A program made the translations under genes and the position numbers. Positions 37,466-47,734 of a stretch of 64,000 nt of DNA are shown one piece after another. The DNA is from Burkholderia vietnamiensis LMG 10929. Lineage in GTDB: Bacteria; Pseudomonadota; Gammaproteobacteria; Burkholderiales; Burkholderiaceae. How positions within the stretch are numbered: the first letter of the stretch is position 1; every line of letters starts with the position of its first letter. The stretch spans positions 62,001-126,000 of the forward strand of contig NZ_CP009631.1 in NCBI RefSeq assembly GCF_000959445.1, written 5' to 3'. A model generated the notes under the pieces. It had not been told where the DNA came from, ran no database searches, and saw only the letters and a list, made by a program, of their open reading frames with translations.

Positions 37466-38368
37466 ATGAAAACCGGTAATCAGTTCAATACTGTTGCGCT
37501 CGTCGGCCGGAGCAACACGCCCGGCATCGCCGAGCCGCTCGCCACGCTCGCTGGCTGCATCGCGAAACTCGGCTTCGACGTCGTGTTCGAGGCCGATACC
37601 GCGCGCGAGATCGGCATCTCGGGCTATCCGGCGCTCACGCCGGCGGAAATCGGCGCGCGCGCGGACGTCGCGGTGGTGCTCGGCGGCGACGGCACGATGC
37701 TCGGCATCGGCCGCCAGCTCGCGCCGTACAAAACGCCGTTGATCGGCATCAACCACGGGCGGCTCGGCTTCATCACCGACATCGCCGCAGCCGACATGCA
37801 GGCGCTCGTGCCGGTGATCCTGTCGGGCAAGTTCGAGCGCGAGGAGCGCTCGCTGCTCGAGGCGCGGATCGTGCGCAACGGCGAACCGATCTACCACGCG
37901 CTCGCCTTCAACGACGTCGTCGTGAACCGCAGCGGCTTTTCCGGGATGGTCGAGCTGCGCGCGTCGGTCGACGGCCGCTATATGTACAACCAGCGTTCGG
38001 ACGGCCTGATCGTCGCGACGCCCACCGGCTCGACCGCGTACGCGCTGTCGTCGGCCGGCCCGATCCTGCATCCGCAACTGCAGGGCGTCGTGCTCGTGCC
38101 GATCGCGCCGCACGCGCTGTCGAACCGGCCGATCGTGCTGCCGGACGATTCGAAGATCGCCATCCAGATCGTCGCCGGTCGCGACGTCAACGTGAACTTC
38201 GACATGCAGTCCTTCACGGCGCTCGAGCTGAACGACACGATCGAAGTGCGCCGCTCGAAGCACACGGTGCCGTTCCTGCACCCGATCGGCTACAGCTATT
38301 ACGCGACGCTGCGCAAGAAGCTGCACTGGAACGAACACGCATCGAACGAAGACGACAAGGCGTCCTGA
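37466..38368 (+). CDS. nadK: NAD kinase
   Basis: The 300-residue enzyme phosphorylates NAD to NADP. It has the GGDG motif ([13 protein letters not shown], residues 71-83), [11 protein letters not shown], and the [16 protein letters not shown] block. The frame is open far upstream, but ATG 37466 (MKTGNQF) is the family start. TGTAAT at 37454-37459 ends 6 bases before it and there is no Shine-Dalgarno, so a leaderless start is possible. recN follows after 19 bases. Confidence 0.96.
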   Translation: MKTGNQFNTVALVGRSNTPGIAEPLATLAGCIAKLGFDVVFEADTAREIGISGYPALTPAEIGARADVAVVLGGDGTMLGIGRQLAPYKTPLIGINHGRLGFITDIAAADMQALVPVILSGKFEREERSLLEARIVRNGEPIYHALAFNDVVVNRSGFSGMVELRASVDGRYMYNQRSDGLIVATPTGSTAYALSSAGPILHPQLQGVVLVPIAPHALSNRPIVLPDDSKIAIQIVAGRDVNVNFDMQSFTALELNDTIEVRRSKHTVPFLHPIGYSYYATLRKKLHWNEHASNEDDKAS

Positions 38369-38387
38369 CGCAAGCGAGCCCGACACC

Positions 38388-40037
38388 ATGCTGCGCCACC
38401 TCTCGATACGCGACTTCGTCATCGTCGCCGCGCTCGATCTCGAATTCGACGGCGGCTTCACCGTCTTTTCCGGCGAAACCGGCGCCGGCAAGTCGATCCT
38501 GATCGACGCGCTGGCGCTCGCCCTCGGCGAGCGCGCCGACGCGAGCGTCGTGCGCGCCGGCTGCGGCCGCGCCGACATCACCGCCGAGTTCACGCCGCAC
38601 GACCGCGTCGCGCGCTGGCTCGACGAGCACGCGTTCGATGCCGAGGACACCGTGATGCTGCGTCGCGTGATCGACGCGAACGGCCGCTCGCGCGCGTTCA
38701 TCAACGGCACCAGCGCCACGCTTGCCCAACTGCGCGAGCTCGGCGAGATGCTGGTCGACATCCACGGCCAGCATGCGCACCAGTTGCTGATGCGGCCCGA
38801 CGCGCAACGCGAGCTGTTCGACACGCACGCGGGCTTGGCCGCCGATGCCGCCAACGTCGCGCGCGCATGGCGCGTGTGGCGCGACGCGACACAGGCGATC
38901 GACGCGGCAAAGGCGCACGAGCGCGAGCTTCAGCTCGAACGCGAAAAGCTCGCATGGCAGCTCGCCGAGCTCGACAAGCTCGCGCCGCAACCGGGCGAAT
39001 GGGATGAAGTGGGCCACGAGCACAAGCGCCTGTCGCATTCGGCGAACCTGATCGCCGGCGTGCAGGGCGCGCTCAACGCGCTGTCGGAGGCCGACGGCGC
39101 GATGCTGCCCCAACTCGGCGCGATCGTGTCGAAGCTGCGCGGCCTGGCCGACTACGACAGCGGGCTCGCCGACGCGCTCGCGTCACTCGAACCGGCCGAG
39201 ATCCAGCTGCAGGAAGCCGTCTATTCGCTGTCGCACTACGCGCAGCGCCTCGATCTCGATCCGGCCCGGCTCGCGCAGGTCGAAGCGCGCCTCGACGCGC
39301 TGCACTCGACCGCCCGGAAGTTCCGGCTGCCGCCCGACACGCTGCACGAGGAGCATGCGGCGCGCCGCGCGCAGCTCGCGGCGCTCGATGCGGCCGCCGA
39401 CCTCGGCGCGCTCGAAGCCGCGCAGTCAAAGGCGTGGGATGCCTATCTCGCCGACGCGAAACGGCTGTCGAAGGCGCGCGCGCAGGCGGCGAAGGCGCTC
39501 GGCGCCGCGGTCACGGCCGGCATGCAGGAATTGTCGATGGCGGGCGGCAGCTTCGAAGTCGCGCTCGTGCCGCTGGCCGACGGCGGCCCGCACGGGCTCG
39601 AACAGGTCGAATTCCGCGTCGCCGGCCATCCCGGCGTGCCGCTGCGGCCGCTCGCGAAAGTCGCGTCGGGCGGCGAACTCGCGCGGATCAGTCTCGCGCT
39701 CGCGGTGATCGCCAGCGCGGCCAGCCCCACGCCCACGCTGATCTTCGACGAGGTCGACACCGGGATCGGCGGCGGCGTCGCCGAAGTGGTCGGGCGCCTG
39801 CTGCACCAGCTGGGGCGCAACCGCCAGGTGCTGTGCGTGACGCACCTGCCGCAGGTCGCGGCGCGCGGCGACCATCACTTCCAGGTCGCGAAGGGCGCGG
39901 ACGAGCGCGGCGGCACCGTATCGTCGGTCATCGCGCTCGACAAGGCGAGCCGTGTGGAGGAAGTCGCGCGGATGCTCGGCGGGCTGGAGATCACCGCGAC
40001 CACGCGCAAGCACGCGAAGGAAATGCTCGCGGCCTGA
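38388..40037 (+). CDS. recN: DNA repair protein RecN
   Basis: A 549-residue SMC-like ATPase: Walker A GETGAGKSILIDALALALGE (29-48), coiled-coil arms in the middle (about 155-345, with LQLEREKLAWQLAELDKL), then signature and Walker B TPTLIFDEVDTGIGGGVAE, and a final THLPQVAARGDHHF. RecN tethers DNA ends during double-strand break repair. It is probably co-transcribed with nadK. A visible LexA box was not found between them. Confidence 0.96.
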   Translation: MLRHLSIRDFVIVAALDLEFDGGFTVFSGETGAGKSILIDALALALGERADASVVRAGCGRADITAEFTPHDRVARWLDEHAFDAEDTVMLRRVIDANGRSRAFINGTSATLAQLRELGEMLVDIHGQHAHQLLMRPDAQRELFDTHAGLAADAANVARAWRVWRDATQAIDAAKAHERELQLEREKLAWQLAELDKLAPQPGEWDEVGHEHKRLSHSANLIAGVQGALNALSEADGAMLPQLGAIVSKLRGLADYDSGLADALASLEPAEIQLQEAVYSLSHYAQRLDLDPARLAQVEARLDALHSTARKFRLPPDTLHEEHAARRAQLAALDAAADLGALEAAQSKAWDAYLADAKRLSKARAQAAKALGAAVTAGMQELSMAGGSFEVALVPLADGGPHGLEQVEFRVAGHPGVPLRPLAKVASGGELARISLALAVIASAASPTPTLIFDEVDTGIGGGVAEVVGRLLHQLGRNRQVLCVTHLPQVAARGDHHFQVAKGADERGGTVSSVIALDKASRVEEVARMLGGLEITATTRKHAKEMLAA

Positions 40038-40089
40038 GCGGCCCGGCCGACGGCCGGGTCGGATGGAGGCGGACCACCCCGGGCCGGAT

Positions 40090-40305
40090 CGGGGCATGCC
40101 GGGCTATATCGGCCCGCGCCGGATCACACGGAGCCGTGCTGGGCCACTGCGAGCCGTGCTGGGCCGCACCGAGTCGTGCCGCGCCGTGCCGAGCCACACC
40201 GAGCCGCGCCGTGCCGAGCCACACCGAGTCGCGCCGGCCTACACCACACCGAGCCGCGCCGGTCCACACCACGAAGCACCGGACTACACCGGGCCGCACT
40301 CCGAC
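40090..40305. repeat. Degenerate 5-bp-phased tandem array
   Basis: Between recN and glnE the sequence runs in five-base steps of the form CCGNG / CCACA / CTGGG for over 200 bases. Longer copies exist: GAGCCGTGCTGGGCC occurs twice near 40131-40165, and a 25-base unit (GCCGCGCCGTGCCGAGCCAC plus ACCGA) is repeated head to tail near 40178-40227. The surrounding gap (40038-40435, 398 bases) holds no supported gene. Confidence 0.85.
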
Positions 40306-40435
40306 CTCACCCGCCCGAATCCCCGCAAGCAACCGCGGAACGGACGCGCCGGCCATCACCGGCGGCCCGACTGCGCGATACGACGCGCCCGCCCCACCTC
40401 ATCATCGCCTCAAACACCCACCCCACCCGCCGCTC

Positions 40436-43243
40436 TCAAACACCCGTTCGAACCGCCCCGAACACCCGCGCCCACAGCGCCGTAACAGCCGCCCGCTCCT
40501 CGGCCACGACCGCCGGGTCGACGCGCGCCTTCTCCATCCCGTCGAGCCGCAGCTTGTGCTGCAGCTTCCGGTACTTGCGGTACGCGGCGCCGACGCACTC
40601 CGCCTCGTCCGCCTCCATCAGCCCGAAGCGCGCGACTTCGCGCAGCAGCGCGATGTTGCCGGTGTTGCGGATCAGCTCGGCATCGCTCGACGCATGCAGC
40701 AGCACCCAGTACTGGACGATGAACTCGATGTCGACCATCCCGCCCCGATCGTGCTTCAGGTCGAACAGCTCGCTGTGGTTCGGGTGACCGGCGAACACCT
40801 TGTCGCGCATGTCGACGATTTCCCGCGCGAGCACGGCCGCATCGCGCGGCGTCGTCAGCACCTGTCGGCGGATCGCCTCGAAGGCCGCGCCGATCTGCGC
40901 GTCGCCGGCGCTGTACCGCGCGCGCGTCAGCGCCTGGTGCTCCCAGACCCACGCGGTATTCGCCGCATCACCTTCGCGCAGCTGGTAACGGCGGAACGCA
41001 TCGAGATCGGTGACGAGCAGCCCGGCCTCGCCGTTCGGCCGCAGCCGCAGGTCGATGTCGAACAGCGCGCCCGCGCCGGTCGCGGTGGTGAGCCACGTGA
41101 TGAGCCGCCGCGTAAACGTCGTATAGACGTCCGCCGAGCGCTCGTCCGGGTCGTCGTACAGGAAGATCAGATCGAGATCCGACGCATAGCCGAGCTCCTT
41201 GCCGCCGAGCTTGCCGTATGCGATCACCGCGAACTTCGGCACGTCGCGATGGCGTTTCGCGAGCTGCCACCAGACGACCTCGATCGTCACGTCGAGCACT
41301 GCATCGGCGAGCTCGGACAGCCGGTCGCTCACGTGCTCGACCGACAGCTGGCCGGCCAGGTCGATCAGCAGGATGCGGAACACCTCCGCATGCTGTGCGT
41401 GCCGCAGCAGGTCCATCTGCTGCTCGGGGCCGTCGGCGGCGGCGAGCCGCGCGCGCAGCGCGTCCTTGAACGCGGGCCAGTCGAACGGGCTCGCGATCGC
41501 CTCGTCGTCGAGCAGCTCGTCGAGCAATTGCGGATGCCGAATCAGATAGCCGCCGCCCCAGCGCGTCGTGCCGAGCACCGACAGCACGCGATCGAGCGCG
41601 GCCGGGTACTCGGTGAGCAGCGCGAGATAAACGCCGCGCCGGCTGACCGTCTCCAGCAGATCGAACAATCGCACGACCGTCTCGTCGCGGCGCGCGGCGT
41701 CGATCCGCGGCGCGGCCTCGAGCGCGCGCTGCGCGACGCTGTCGAAGCGCTGCCGGCTCTTTTCCGGCAGACCGGCATAGCGCGACGACTGCCAGATCGC
41801 GCGCAGCCGGGCGAGCACCGCGGCCGGATCGGCGAAGCCGAGGCCGTCGAGGCGCGCGAGCAGCGTCTCGTCGTCGCCGTCGTCCGCGAGCGCGCCGCTC
41901 CATATCCAGGCGGCGGCAGCGTCTTCGCCCGACGCGCACGCGCCGCCATTGCCCTTGTCGGCGAAGATCTGGTCGAACTGCGCCTCGACGAAGGTCCGGT
42001 GCGCATCGAGCGCGGCGGTGAGCGCCGCGTAGTCGGCAAAACCGAGCGACGCGGCAAGCACCGCCCGTTCGCCCGGATCGACCGGCATCGCGTGGGTCTG
42101 CGCGTCGTCGCGATACTGCAGCCGATGCTCGAGCGTGCGCAGGAAGTTGTACGCGTCGGTCAGCCGCTCGCGCACGTCCTCGCCGATCAGCCCGCGCGCC
42201 TGCGCATGGCGCAGCACCGCGAGCGTCGGCCGCACGCGGAACTCCGCGTCCTGGCCGCCGCGGATCAGCTGGAACACCTGCGCGCTGAATTCGATCTCGC
42301 GGATGCCGCCGCGCCCGAGCTTGATGTCGTCGGCCTTGTCGGGCCGCATCGACGCGCGGCGCGCGGCCTCGTGCCGGATCTGCTGATGCAGCGAACGGAT
42401 CGCGCCGATCACGCCGAAATCGAGATAGCGGCGGTAGACGAACGGCTTGACGATTGCTTCGAGCTGCGATGCGAGCCGCCGCGCCGCGTCGCTGTCGCCT
42501 TCCGACACGAGCCGCCCCTTGATCCATGCATAGCGCTCCCATTCGCGCCCCTGCACGTAGAAGTATTCCTCGAGCATCCCGAGGCTGCATACGAGCGGCC
42601 CGGAATCGCCGTTGGGACGCAGCCGCATGTCGACGCGAAACACGTAGCCGTCGGCGGTGACCTCGGACAGCACGCCGATCAGGCGCCGGCCGAGCCGCGT
42701 GAAGTACTCCTGCGTGGACAGCGGCGCGCGCGTGCCGCCGGCCGTCTCGCCGTCGTCCTCGTAGACGAAGATCAGGTCGATGTCCGACGACACGTTCAGC
42801 TCGCGGCCGCCGAGCTTGCCCATCCCGACCACGCCGAGCACGACGCGCTGGCCGTCGGCGCCGCGCGGCTCGCCGTAGGTGGCCTCGAGCTCCGCGGACA
42901 GCAGCGCGAGCGAGCGCTGCACGGCCACTTCGGCGAGATCGGTCATCGCGGACGTGACCTCGGCGACGTCCGCGACGCCGCGCAGGTCGCGCTCCGCCAC
43001 CGCGCCGAACACCTCGACGCGCAACTGCCGCAGCGCGCGCTTCAATTCGTCGTCGCCCGGCGCGGCCGCGCCGGAACTCGCCGCGAGCAACTCGGTGAGG
43101 CGCGCGTCGAGCCGCGCGCGCGTGAGCGGCGCGTCGGCCCACGCGGCGATCAGCTCGGCCAGCGCGGGGCGCGCGGCGACCGCGCGGGCGAGATAGCGGG
43201 AATAGGACGTGCTGATCAGGGCGGAAGCGTCGGTCATCGTCAT
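40436..43243 (-). CDS. glnE: Bifunctional glutamine synthetase adenylyltransferase / deadenylase
   Basis: A 935-residue enzyme with two nucleotidyltransferase domains. The N-terminal domain has GKLGGRELNVSSDIDLIFVYEDD (adenylyl-removing) and the C-terminal domain GKLGGKELGYASDLDLIFLYDDP (adenylylating). It modifies glutamine synthetase in response to PII and glutamine. Start is ATG 43243 (MTMTDASAL) or 43237; the open frame to 43408 is Arg-rich and non-conserved. It is divergent from the YhdP-like gene across 228 bases. Confidence 0.95.
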   Translation of the reverse strand: MTMTDASALISTSYSRYLARAVAARPALAELIAAWADAPLTRARLDARLTELLAASSGAAAPGDDELKRALRQLRVEVFGAVAERDLRGVADVAEVTSAMTDLAEVAVQRSLALLSAELEATYGEPRGADGQRVVLGVVGMGKLGGRELNVSSDIDLIFVYEDDGETAGGTRAPLSTQEYFTRLGRRLIGVLSEVTADGYVFRVDMRLRPNGDSGPLVCSLGMLEEYFYVQGREWERYAWIKGRLVSEGDSDAARRLASQLEAIVKPFVYRRYLDFGVIGAIRSLHQQIRHEAARRASMRPDKADDIKLGRGGIREIEFSAQVFQLIRGGQDAEFRVRPTLAVLRHAQARGLIGEDVRERLTDAYNFLRTLEHRLQYRDDAQTHAMPVDPGERAVLAASLGFADYAALTAALDAHRTFVEAQFDQIFADKGNGGACASGEDAAAAWIWSGALADDGDDETLLARLDGLGFADPAAVLARLRAIWQSSRYAGLPEKSRQRFDSVAQRALEAAPRIDAARRDETVVRLFDLLETVSRRGVYLALLTEYPAALDRVLSVLGTTRWGGGYLIRHPQLLDELLDDEAIASPFDWPAFKDALRARLAAADGPEQQMDLLRHAQHAEVFRILLIDLAGQLSVEHVSDRLSELADAVLDVTIEVVWWQLAKRHRDVPKFAVIAYGKLGGKELGYASDLDLIFLYDDPDERSADVYTTFTRRLITWLTTATGAGALFDIDLRLRPNGEAGLLVTDLDAFRRYQLREGDAANTAWVWEHQALTRARYSAGDAQIGAAFEAIRRQVLTTPRDAAVLAREIVDMRDKVFAGHPNHSELFDLKHDRGGMVDIEFIVQYWVLLHASSDAELIRNTGNIALLREVARFGLMEADEAECVGAAYRKYRKLQHKLRLDGMEKARVDPAVVAEERAAVTALWARVFGAVRTGV

Positions 43244-43471
43244 CGAAAAGCGGGCGTGGCGGTAAGGCCCGTTGCCGCGGGTCGCGCGTGCGCGCGCCGC
43301 TGCCGACAGACCGTTGGACTCGGCGCGGTGTGAGCGGCCGCGCGTGCGCCGCCGCCCACACCGCGCGCCGGAAAGCCCGTGCCGCATGCGCGCAACGGCC
43401 GCCGGCACGAACCCCTGTGATACATTTCAACGTCAATCTGCAAAACTACCATATCGCCGCCCCTCCGCCGC

Positions 43472-46400
43472 ATGTCCGACCGTCAGGAATCCGCCGTAGC
43501 TGCGCCCGAAGCGGGACCTCCGAAGCACGATCATCCGGTCCTGCGCCGCGTGTTCAGGGTGACGCTGGCAGTCGGCATCGGCGTGTACTTCGTCGCGTCC
43601 GGCGCATTCCTCGGGCTGCGCTACGTGGTGCTGCCGCGCATCGACGAATTCCGGCCGCGCATCGAGCGCGCCGTGTCCGACAAGCTCCACGCGCAGCTTT
43701 CGATCGGCAGGCTGTCCCCGCACTGGTCGGGCATGCAGCCGGGCGTCGAAGTGACGAACCTCACCGTTCGCGGCCGTGACGGCCGCATCGCGCTGTCGGT
43801 GCCGCATGCGACGGCCGCGCTGTCGTGGATCTCGCTGCTGCGGCTGTCGCCCGCGCTGTCCAGCCTGATCGTCGACCATCCGGATCTCGTCGTCGCGCGC
43901 GCGGCCGACGGTTCGCTGAGCGTCGCGGGCATCGGCGTCGCGACCACCCACGGCGGCAACGACACGTTCGGCACCTGGCTGCTGAAGCAGGAAGCGATCG
44001 TGCTGCGCAACGGCACGCTGCGCTGGCGCGACGCCCAGCACGACGCACCGGAGCTCGCGCTGTCGGGCATCCGCCTCGCCGTGCTGAACCACGGCCGCGA
44101 GCACAAGGTCGCGCTGCAGGCGCCGGCCAACGGCACGCTGCTGCTCGGCCCGCTCGACTTCCGCGCGCGCTTCACGCACAAGCCGCTCGCGCCGATCGGC
44201 AAGCCGACCAACTGGACCGGCAACGCGTACCTGTCCACCGGCCCGGTCGACCTGCAGACGCTCGGCCGCTACCTCGACCTGCCGTTCACGGCCCACGCGG
44301 GCCGGATCGACAACGCGATCTGGGCGACCTTTCAGGACGGCCACCTGCGCTCCGCGGGCGGCGACCTGCAGGGCGCCGACGTCGTGCTGCGCGTGCGGCC
44401 GACCCAGCCGCGCCTGGAAGTGCCGACGGTCGGATTCGGCTGGGACATCGCGCTCGACGCCGGCCGCGACTACACGCTGCACCTGACGCGCTTCAACGCC
44501 GAGCTCGGCCAGCCGCCGCTGCCCGACGGCACGCCGCTCGCGCGCTCGCTCGCGCTGTCGACGCTGACCGCCCGCTACCGCGTGCCGACCGCCGATCAGG
44601 GGCAGTTGCTGAGCGTCGCCGGCGACCGCGTCGATCTGGGCATCCTCAGCGAATTCATCCGCGGACTCCCGCTGCCGGCGCGGCTGCGCAACGAGCTGAT
44701 CAAGCTCGACCCGCACGGCATGGTGTCGAACTATCACATCGAGGTCGAACGCGCGAAGCCCGCGCGGGCCGAGCTCGCCGACGAGGAACGCCGCACCGGC
44801 GCCGCGCCGATCGTCCGCTACCGCTTCCTCGGCGATCTGCAAGGCATCAGCTTCGCCGCGCAGGAGCCGCCGCCCGGGCTGTCGCCGCGCGGCCATCCGC
44901 GCGCCGGCTGGCCGGGCGTCGAGAACCTGTGGGGCAGCGTCGACGCGACCGAGACGGGCGGCGCCGCGCACTTCGACACGGTGAACGCGGCGGTCACGGT
45001 GCCCGGCGAGTTCGACGAACCGCGCCTGACCTTCGACCGGCTGCGCGGCAACGCCAAATGGGTGATCACGCCGGCGCCGGGCGAGAAACACGCGCGCGTC
45101 GACGTGACGTTGCCCGACCTGTACGTCGCGAATCCCGATGCCGAGATCGACGTATCGGGCACGTACACGAACCCCGGCCACGGCCGCGGCTCGCTCGACC
45201 TGCGCGCCGAGTTCGCCCGCGCGGCGGTGGCGCGCATCCCGCGCTACCTGCCGACCGGCATGTCGGAGCGGCTGCGCGCGTATCTCGGGCATGCGCTGCA
45301 GGACGGTCGCGTGACCAAGGGCGCGTCGATCGTCGCGCGCGGCCCGCTCGAAAAATTCCCGTTCGAACACGAGCCGGATGCCGGCGTGTTCCACATCGTC
45401 GCGCCGTTCACCGGCGGGCGCTTCGAGCCGACGCCCTACCCGCCGCGCAAGCTCGCGAACGGCACGCCGAGCGTGTGGCCGGCGCTCGACGGGATCGACG
45501 GCGTGTTCGAGCTCGCGCAGAACAAGCTGCGCTTCGACATCGCACGCGCGCGCTACAAGCGCGTCGCGCTGACGAACGTCAACGGCCGGATCGACGACCT
45601 CGGCAATCCGTCGAAGTCGCCGCTCGTGATCGACGGCCACGCGCACGGGCCGCTCGCCGACCTGATCGACTACGCGGACAACAGCTCGCTCGGCACGATG
45701 AGCGGCCACATCGGCCAGCGCATCGACGCGCAGGGCCCGGCGTCGCTCGCGCTGAAGATCACGATTCCGCAGCACGTGCCGCATCCGCACACGCACGTCG
45801 AAGGCGCGCTCGCGTTCGGCGGCAACACGCTGTCGACCGACGGCGTGCCGCCGCTGTCCGCGCTGCGCGGCAGCGTGCGTTTCACGGAGGCCGGCGCGTC
45901 GCTGCACGACCTGGCCGGGCGCTTCCTCGGCGGGCCGGTGCACGCGAACGGCAGCTTCCAGTCGCACGGCCCGTACACGGTCGACGTCGACGGCAAGCTC
46001 GCGCTCGACGCCGCCCGCGGACTGAACCTGCGCGGCACGGCCGCGGCGCTGCTCGAACACGTGGTCGGCGACGCGCCGTACGAGGTCGCCGTGCGCGGCG
46101 CGCCGGGCGGCCTGCCGCAGATCACCGCGCGCTCCGACCTGACGGGCGTCGCGCTGAACTTCCCGGCGCCGTTCGCGAAACCGGCCGGCGAGCCGATGCC
46201 GTTTCGCTTCACGCTGCAGCCGGCCACGCCGGCCGGCGGCAAGCGCATCGAGCACGCGGACCTGACGCTCGGCCCGGTGTCGGCCACCTATCTGCTCGAC
46301 GCGACGCGCGGCCAGCCGCTGCGCGCATTGCGCGGCGCGATGGGCATCCACCGGATGCCCGACCTGCCGCAGGACGGCGTGAGCGCGGCGGTCGATGTCG

Positions 46401-47683
46401 ACGAGCTGGATGCCGACGCGTGGCTCGCGCTCGCGCACACGCTGAAGCCCGACACGCCGCGCACGCCGGAGCCGCCGCCGGAGGCGCCGGCGCGGTCGCG
46501 CATCGACGTCGCCAGCTTCACGCCGAAACGTTTCGCGCTGCACTTCGGCACGCTGAAGCTGCTCAAGCGCAACTGGGAAAACGTGATCGTCGGCGCGTCG
46601 CACGTCGACGAGCTGTGGCAGGCGAACATCGCGTCGAACCAGGTCTCGGGCTACCTGTCGTGGGCGCCGGGCGGCGGGCACAACGGCGCGGGCGTGCTCA
46701 ATGCACGGCTCGCGAAGCTGGTGATTCCCGACAGCGCCGAGCACGACCTCGTCGGCCGCGCGATGAACCTGCCGACGCCGACCGACCGGCCGATACCGTC
46801 GGTGGACCTGATCGTCGACCAGGTCGTCGCGCGCAATCACGACATCGGCCGGCTGGTCGTCAACGCGCGCAACATCGACGAGGACGGCGTACCGGTGTGG
46901 CAGCTCGACCGGCTCGAGCTCGCCAATCCGGCCGCGAAACTGACGGCCACCGGCAACTGGCGCACGTCGCGCCGCGCGCTGGCCCGCGGCGTGGACGACA
47001 ACGACGCGCCGCGGCGCAGCGTGTTCGACTTCAAGCTCGACGTCGGCAACGCGGGCGCGCTGCTCGACCTCGTCGGCCTGCCGCGCACGCTCGAGAACGG
47101 CCACGGCACGGTGACCGGCAAGGTCGGCTGGCGCGGCGGCCCGACGGCGGTCGAGGTGCCGTCGCTCGGCGGCCAGGTCGCGCTCGACTTCGAGCACGGC
47201 CAGATCCTGAAGGTCGATCCGGGCGCCGCGAAACTGCTCGGCGTGCTGAGCCTGCAGAGCCTCGCGCGGTTCCTGACGCTGAACTTCCGCGACGTGATCG
47301 GCAAGGGGCTGCCGTTCGACAAGATCACCGGCACCAGCCGGATCTCGAACGGGATCGCCCGCACCGACGACTTCTCGATGACGACGGCGCCCGCGAACGT
47401 GACCGTGCGCGGCGCGGTCGATCTGGCCACCGAGACGCAGGACCTGCACGCGCACGTCGCGCCGAAGATCGGCGCCGGCACCGCGGCGATCGCGGCCGCG
47501 ATCGTCAATCCGCTGCTCGGCGTCGGCGTGCTGGCGGCGAACTACGCGCTGTCGCAGACGCTGTCGCACGCGTTCGCGCTCGACTATGCGATCACCGGCT
47601 CGTGGGCGCATCCGCATATCGAGCGGGTGCGGGGCGATCAGGGTAAGATGGATCACGGTCCGGCCGATGCGGCAAGCCACTGA
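43472..47683 (+). CDS. yhdP: YhdP family protein (TIGR02099), AsmA-like
   Basis: A 1403-residue protein with one N-terminal membrane helix (about 30-50, VTLAVGIGVYFVASGAFLGL), a DUF3971-type middle and an AsmA-like C-terminal domain. These are the features of YhdP, an inner-membrane-anchored periplasmic bridge that moves phospholipid to the outer membrane. The repeated beta-rich pattern is seen throughout. The size matches proteobacterial YhdP. It heads a run with the nitrilase-family gene and tldD, a frequent order in betaproteobacteria. Confidence 0.9.
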   Translation: MSDRQESAVAAPEAGPPKHDHPVLRRVFRVTLAVGIGVYFVASGAFLGLRYVVLPRIDEFRPRIERAVSDKLHAQLSIGRLSPHWSGMQPGVEVTNLTVRGRDGRIALSVPHATAALSWISLLRLSPALSSLIVDHPDLVVARAADGSLSVAGIGVATTHGGNDTFGTWLLKQEAIVLRNGTLRWRDAQHDAPELALSGIRLAVLNHGREHKVALQAPANGTLLLGPLDFRARFTHKPLAPIGKPTNWTGNAYLSTGPVDLQTLGRYLDLPFTAHAGRIDNAIWATFQDGHLRSAGGDLQGADVVLRVRPTQPRLEVPTVGFGWDIALDAGRDYTLHLTRFNAELGQPPLPDGTPLARSLALSTLTARYRVPTADQGQLLSVAGDRVDLGILSEFIRGLPLPARLRNELIKLDPHGMVSNYHIEVERAKPARAELADEERRTGAAPIVRYRFLGDLQGISFAAQEPPPGLSPRGHPRAGWPGVENLWGSVDATETGGAAHFDTVNAAVTVPGEFDEPRLTFDRLRGNAKWVITPAPGEKHARVDVTLPDLYVANPDAEIDVSGTYTNPGHGRGSLDLRAEFARAAVARIPRYLPTGMSERLRAYLGHALQDGRVTKGASIVARGPLEKFPFEHEPDAGVFHIVAPFTGGRFEPTPYPPRKLANGTPSVWPALDGIDGVFELAQNKLRFDIARARYKRVALTNVNGRIDDLGNPSKSPLVIDGHAHGPLADLIDYADNSSLGTMSGHIGQRIDAQGPASLALKITIPQHVPHPHTHVEGALAFGGNTLSTDGVPPLSALRGSVRFTEAGASLHDLAGRFLGGPVHANGSFQSHGPYTVDVDGKLALDAARGLNLRGTAAALLEHVVGDAPYEVAVRGAPGGLPQITARSDLTGVALNFPAPFAKPAGEPMPFRFTLQPATPAGGKRIEHADLTLGPVSATYLLDATRGQPLRALRGAMGIHRMPDLPQDGVSAAVDVDELDADAWLALAHTLKPDTPRTPEPPPEAPARSRIDVASFTPKRFALHFGTLKLLKRNWENVIVGASHVDELWQANIASNQVSGYLSWAPGGGHNGAGVLNARLAKLVIPDSAEHDLVGRAMNLPTPTDRPIPSVDLIVDQVVARNHDIGRLVVNARNIDEDGVPVWQLDRLELANPAAKLTATGNWRTSRRALARGVDDNDAPRRSVFDFKLDVGNAGALLDLVGLPRTLENGHGTVTGKVGWRGGPTAVEVPSLGGQVALDFEHGQILKVDPGAAKLLGVLSLQSLARFLTLNFRDVIGKGLPFDKITGTSRISNGIARTDDFSMTTAPANVTVRGAVDLATETQDLHAHVAPKIGAGTAAIAAAIVNPLLGVGVLAANYALSQTLSHAFALDYAITGSWAHPHIERVRGDQGKMDHGPADAASH

Positions 47684-47734
47684 CGCGTGCAGGCCGCCGG
47701 ACCGCACCCCTTTTACGAAGCCAGCGATCCTGCG

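Noticed and set aside
39434..43333. 1299-codon plus-strand frame across recN, the repeat array and glnE
   Set aside because: It is out of frame with recN and antisense to glnE, and crosses a five-base repeat. Long open frames are expected by chance at this base composition.
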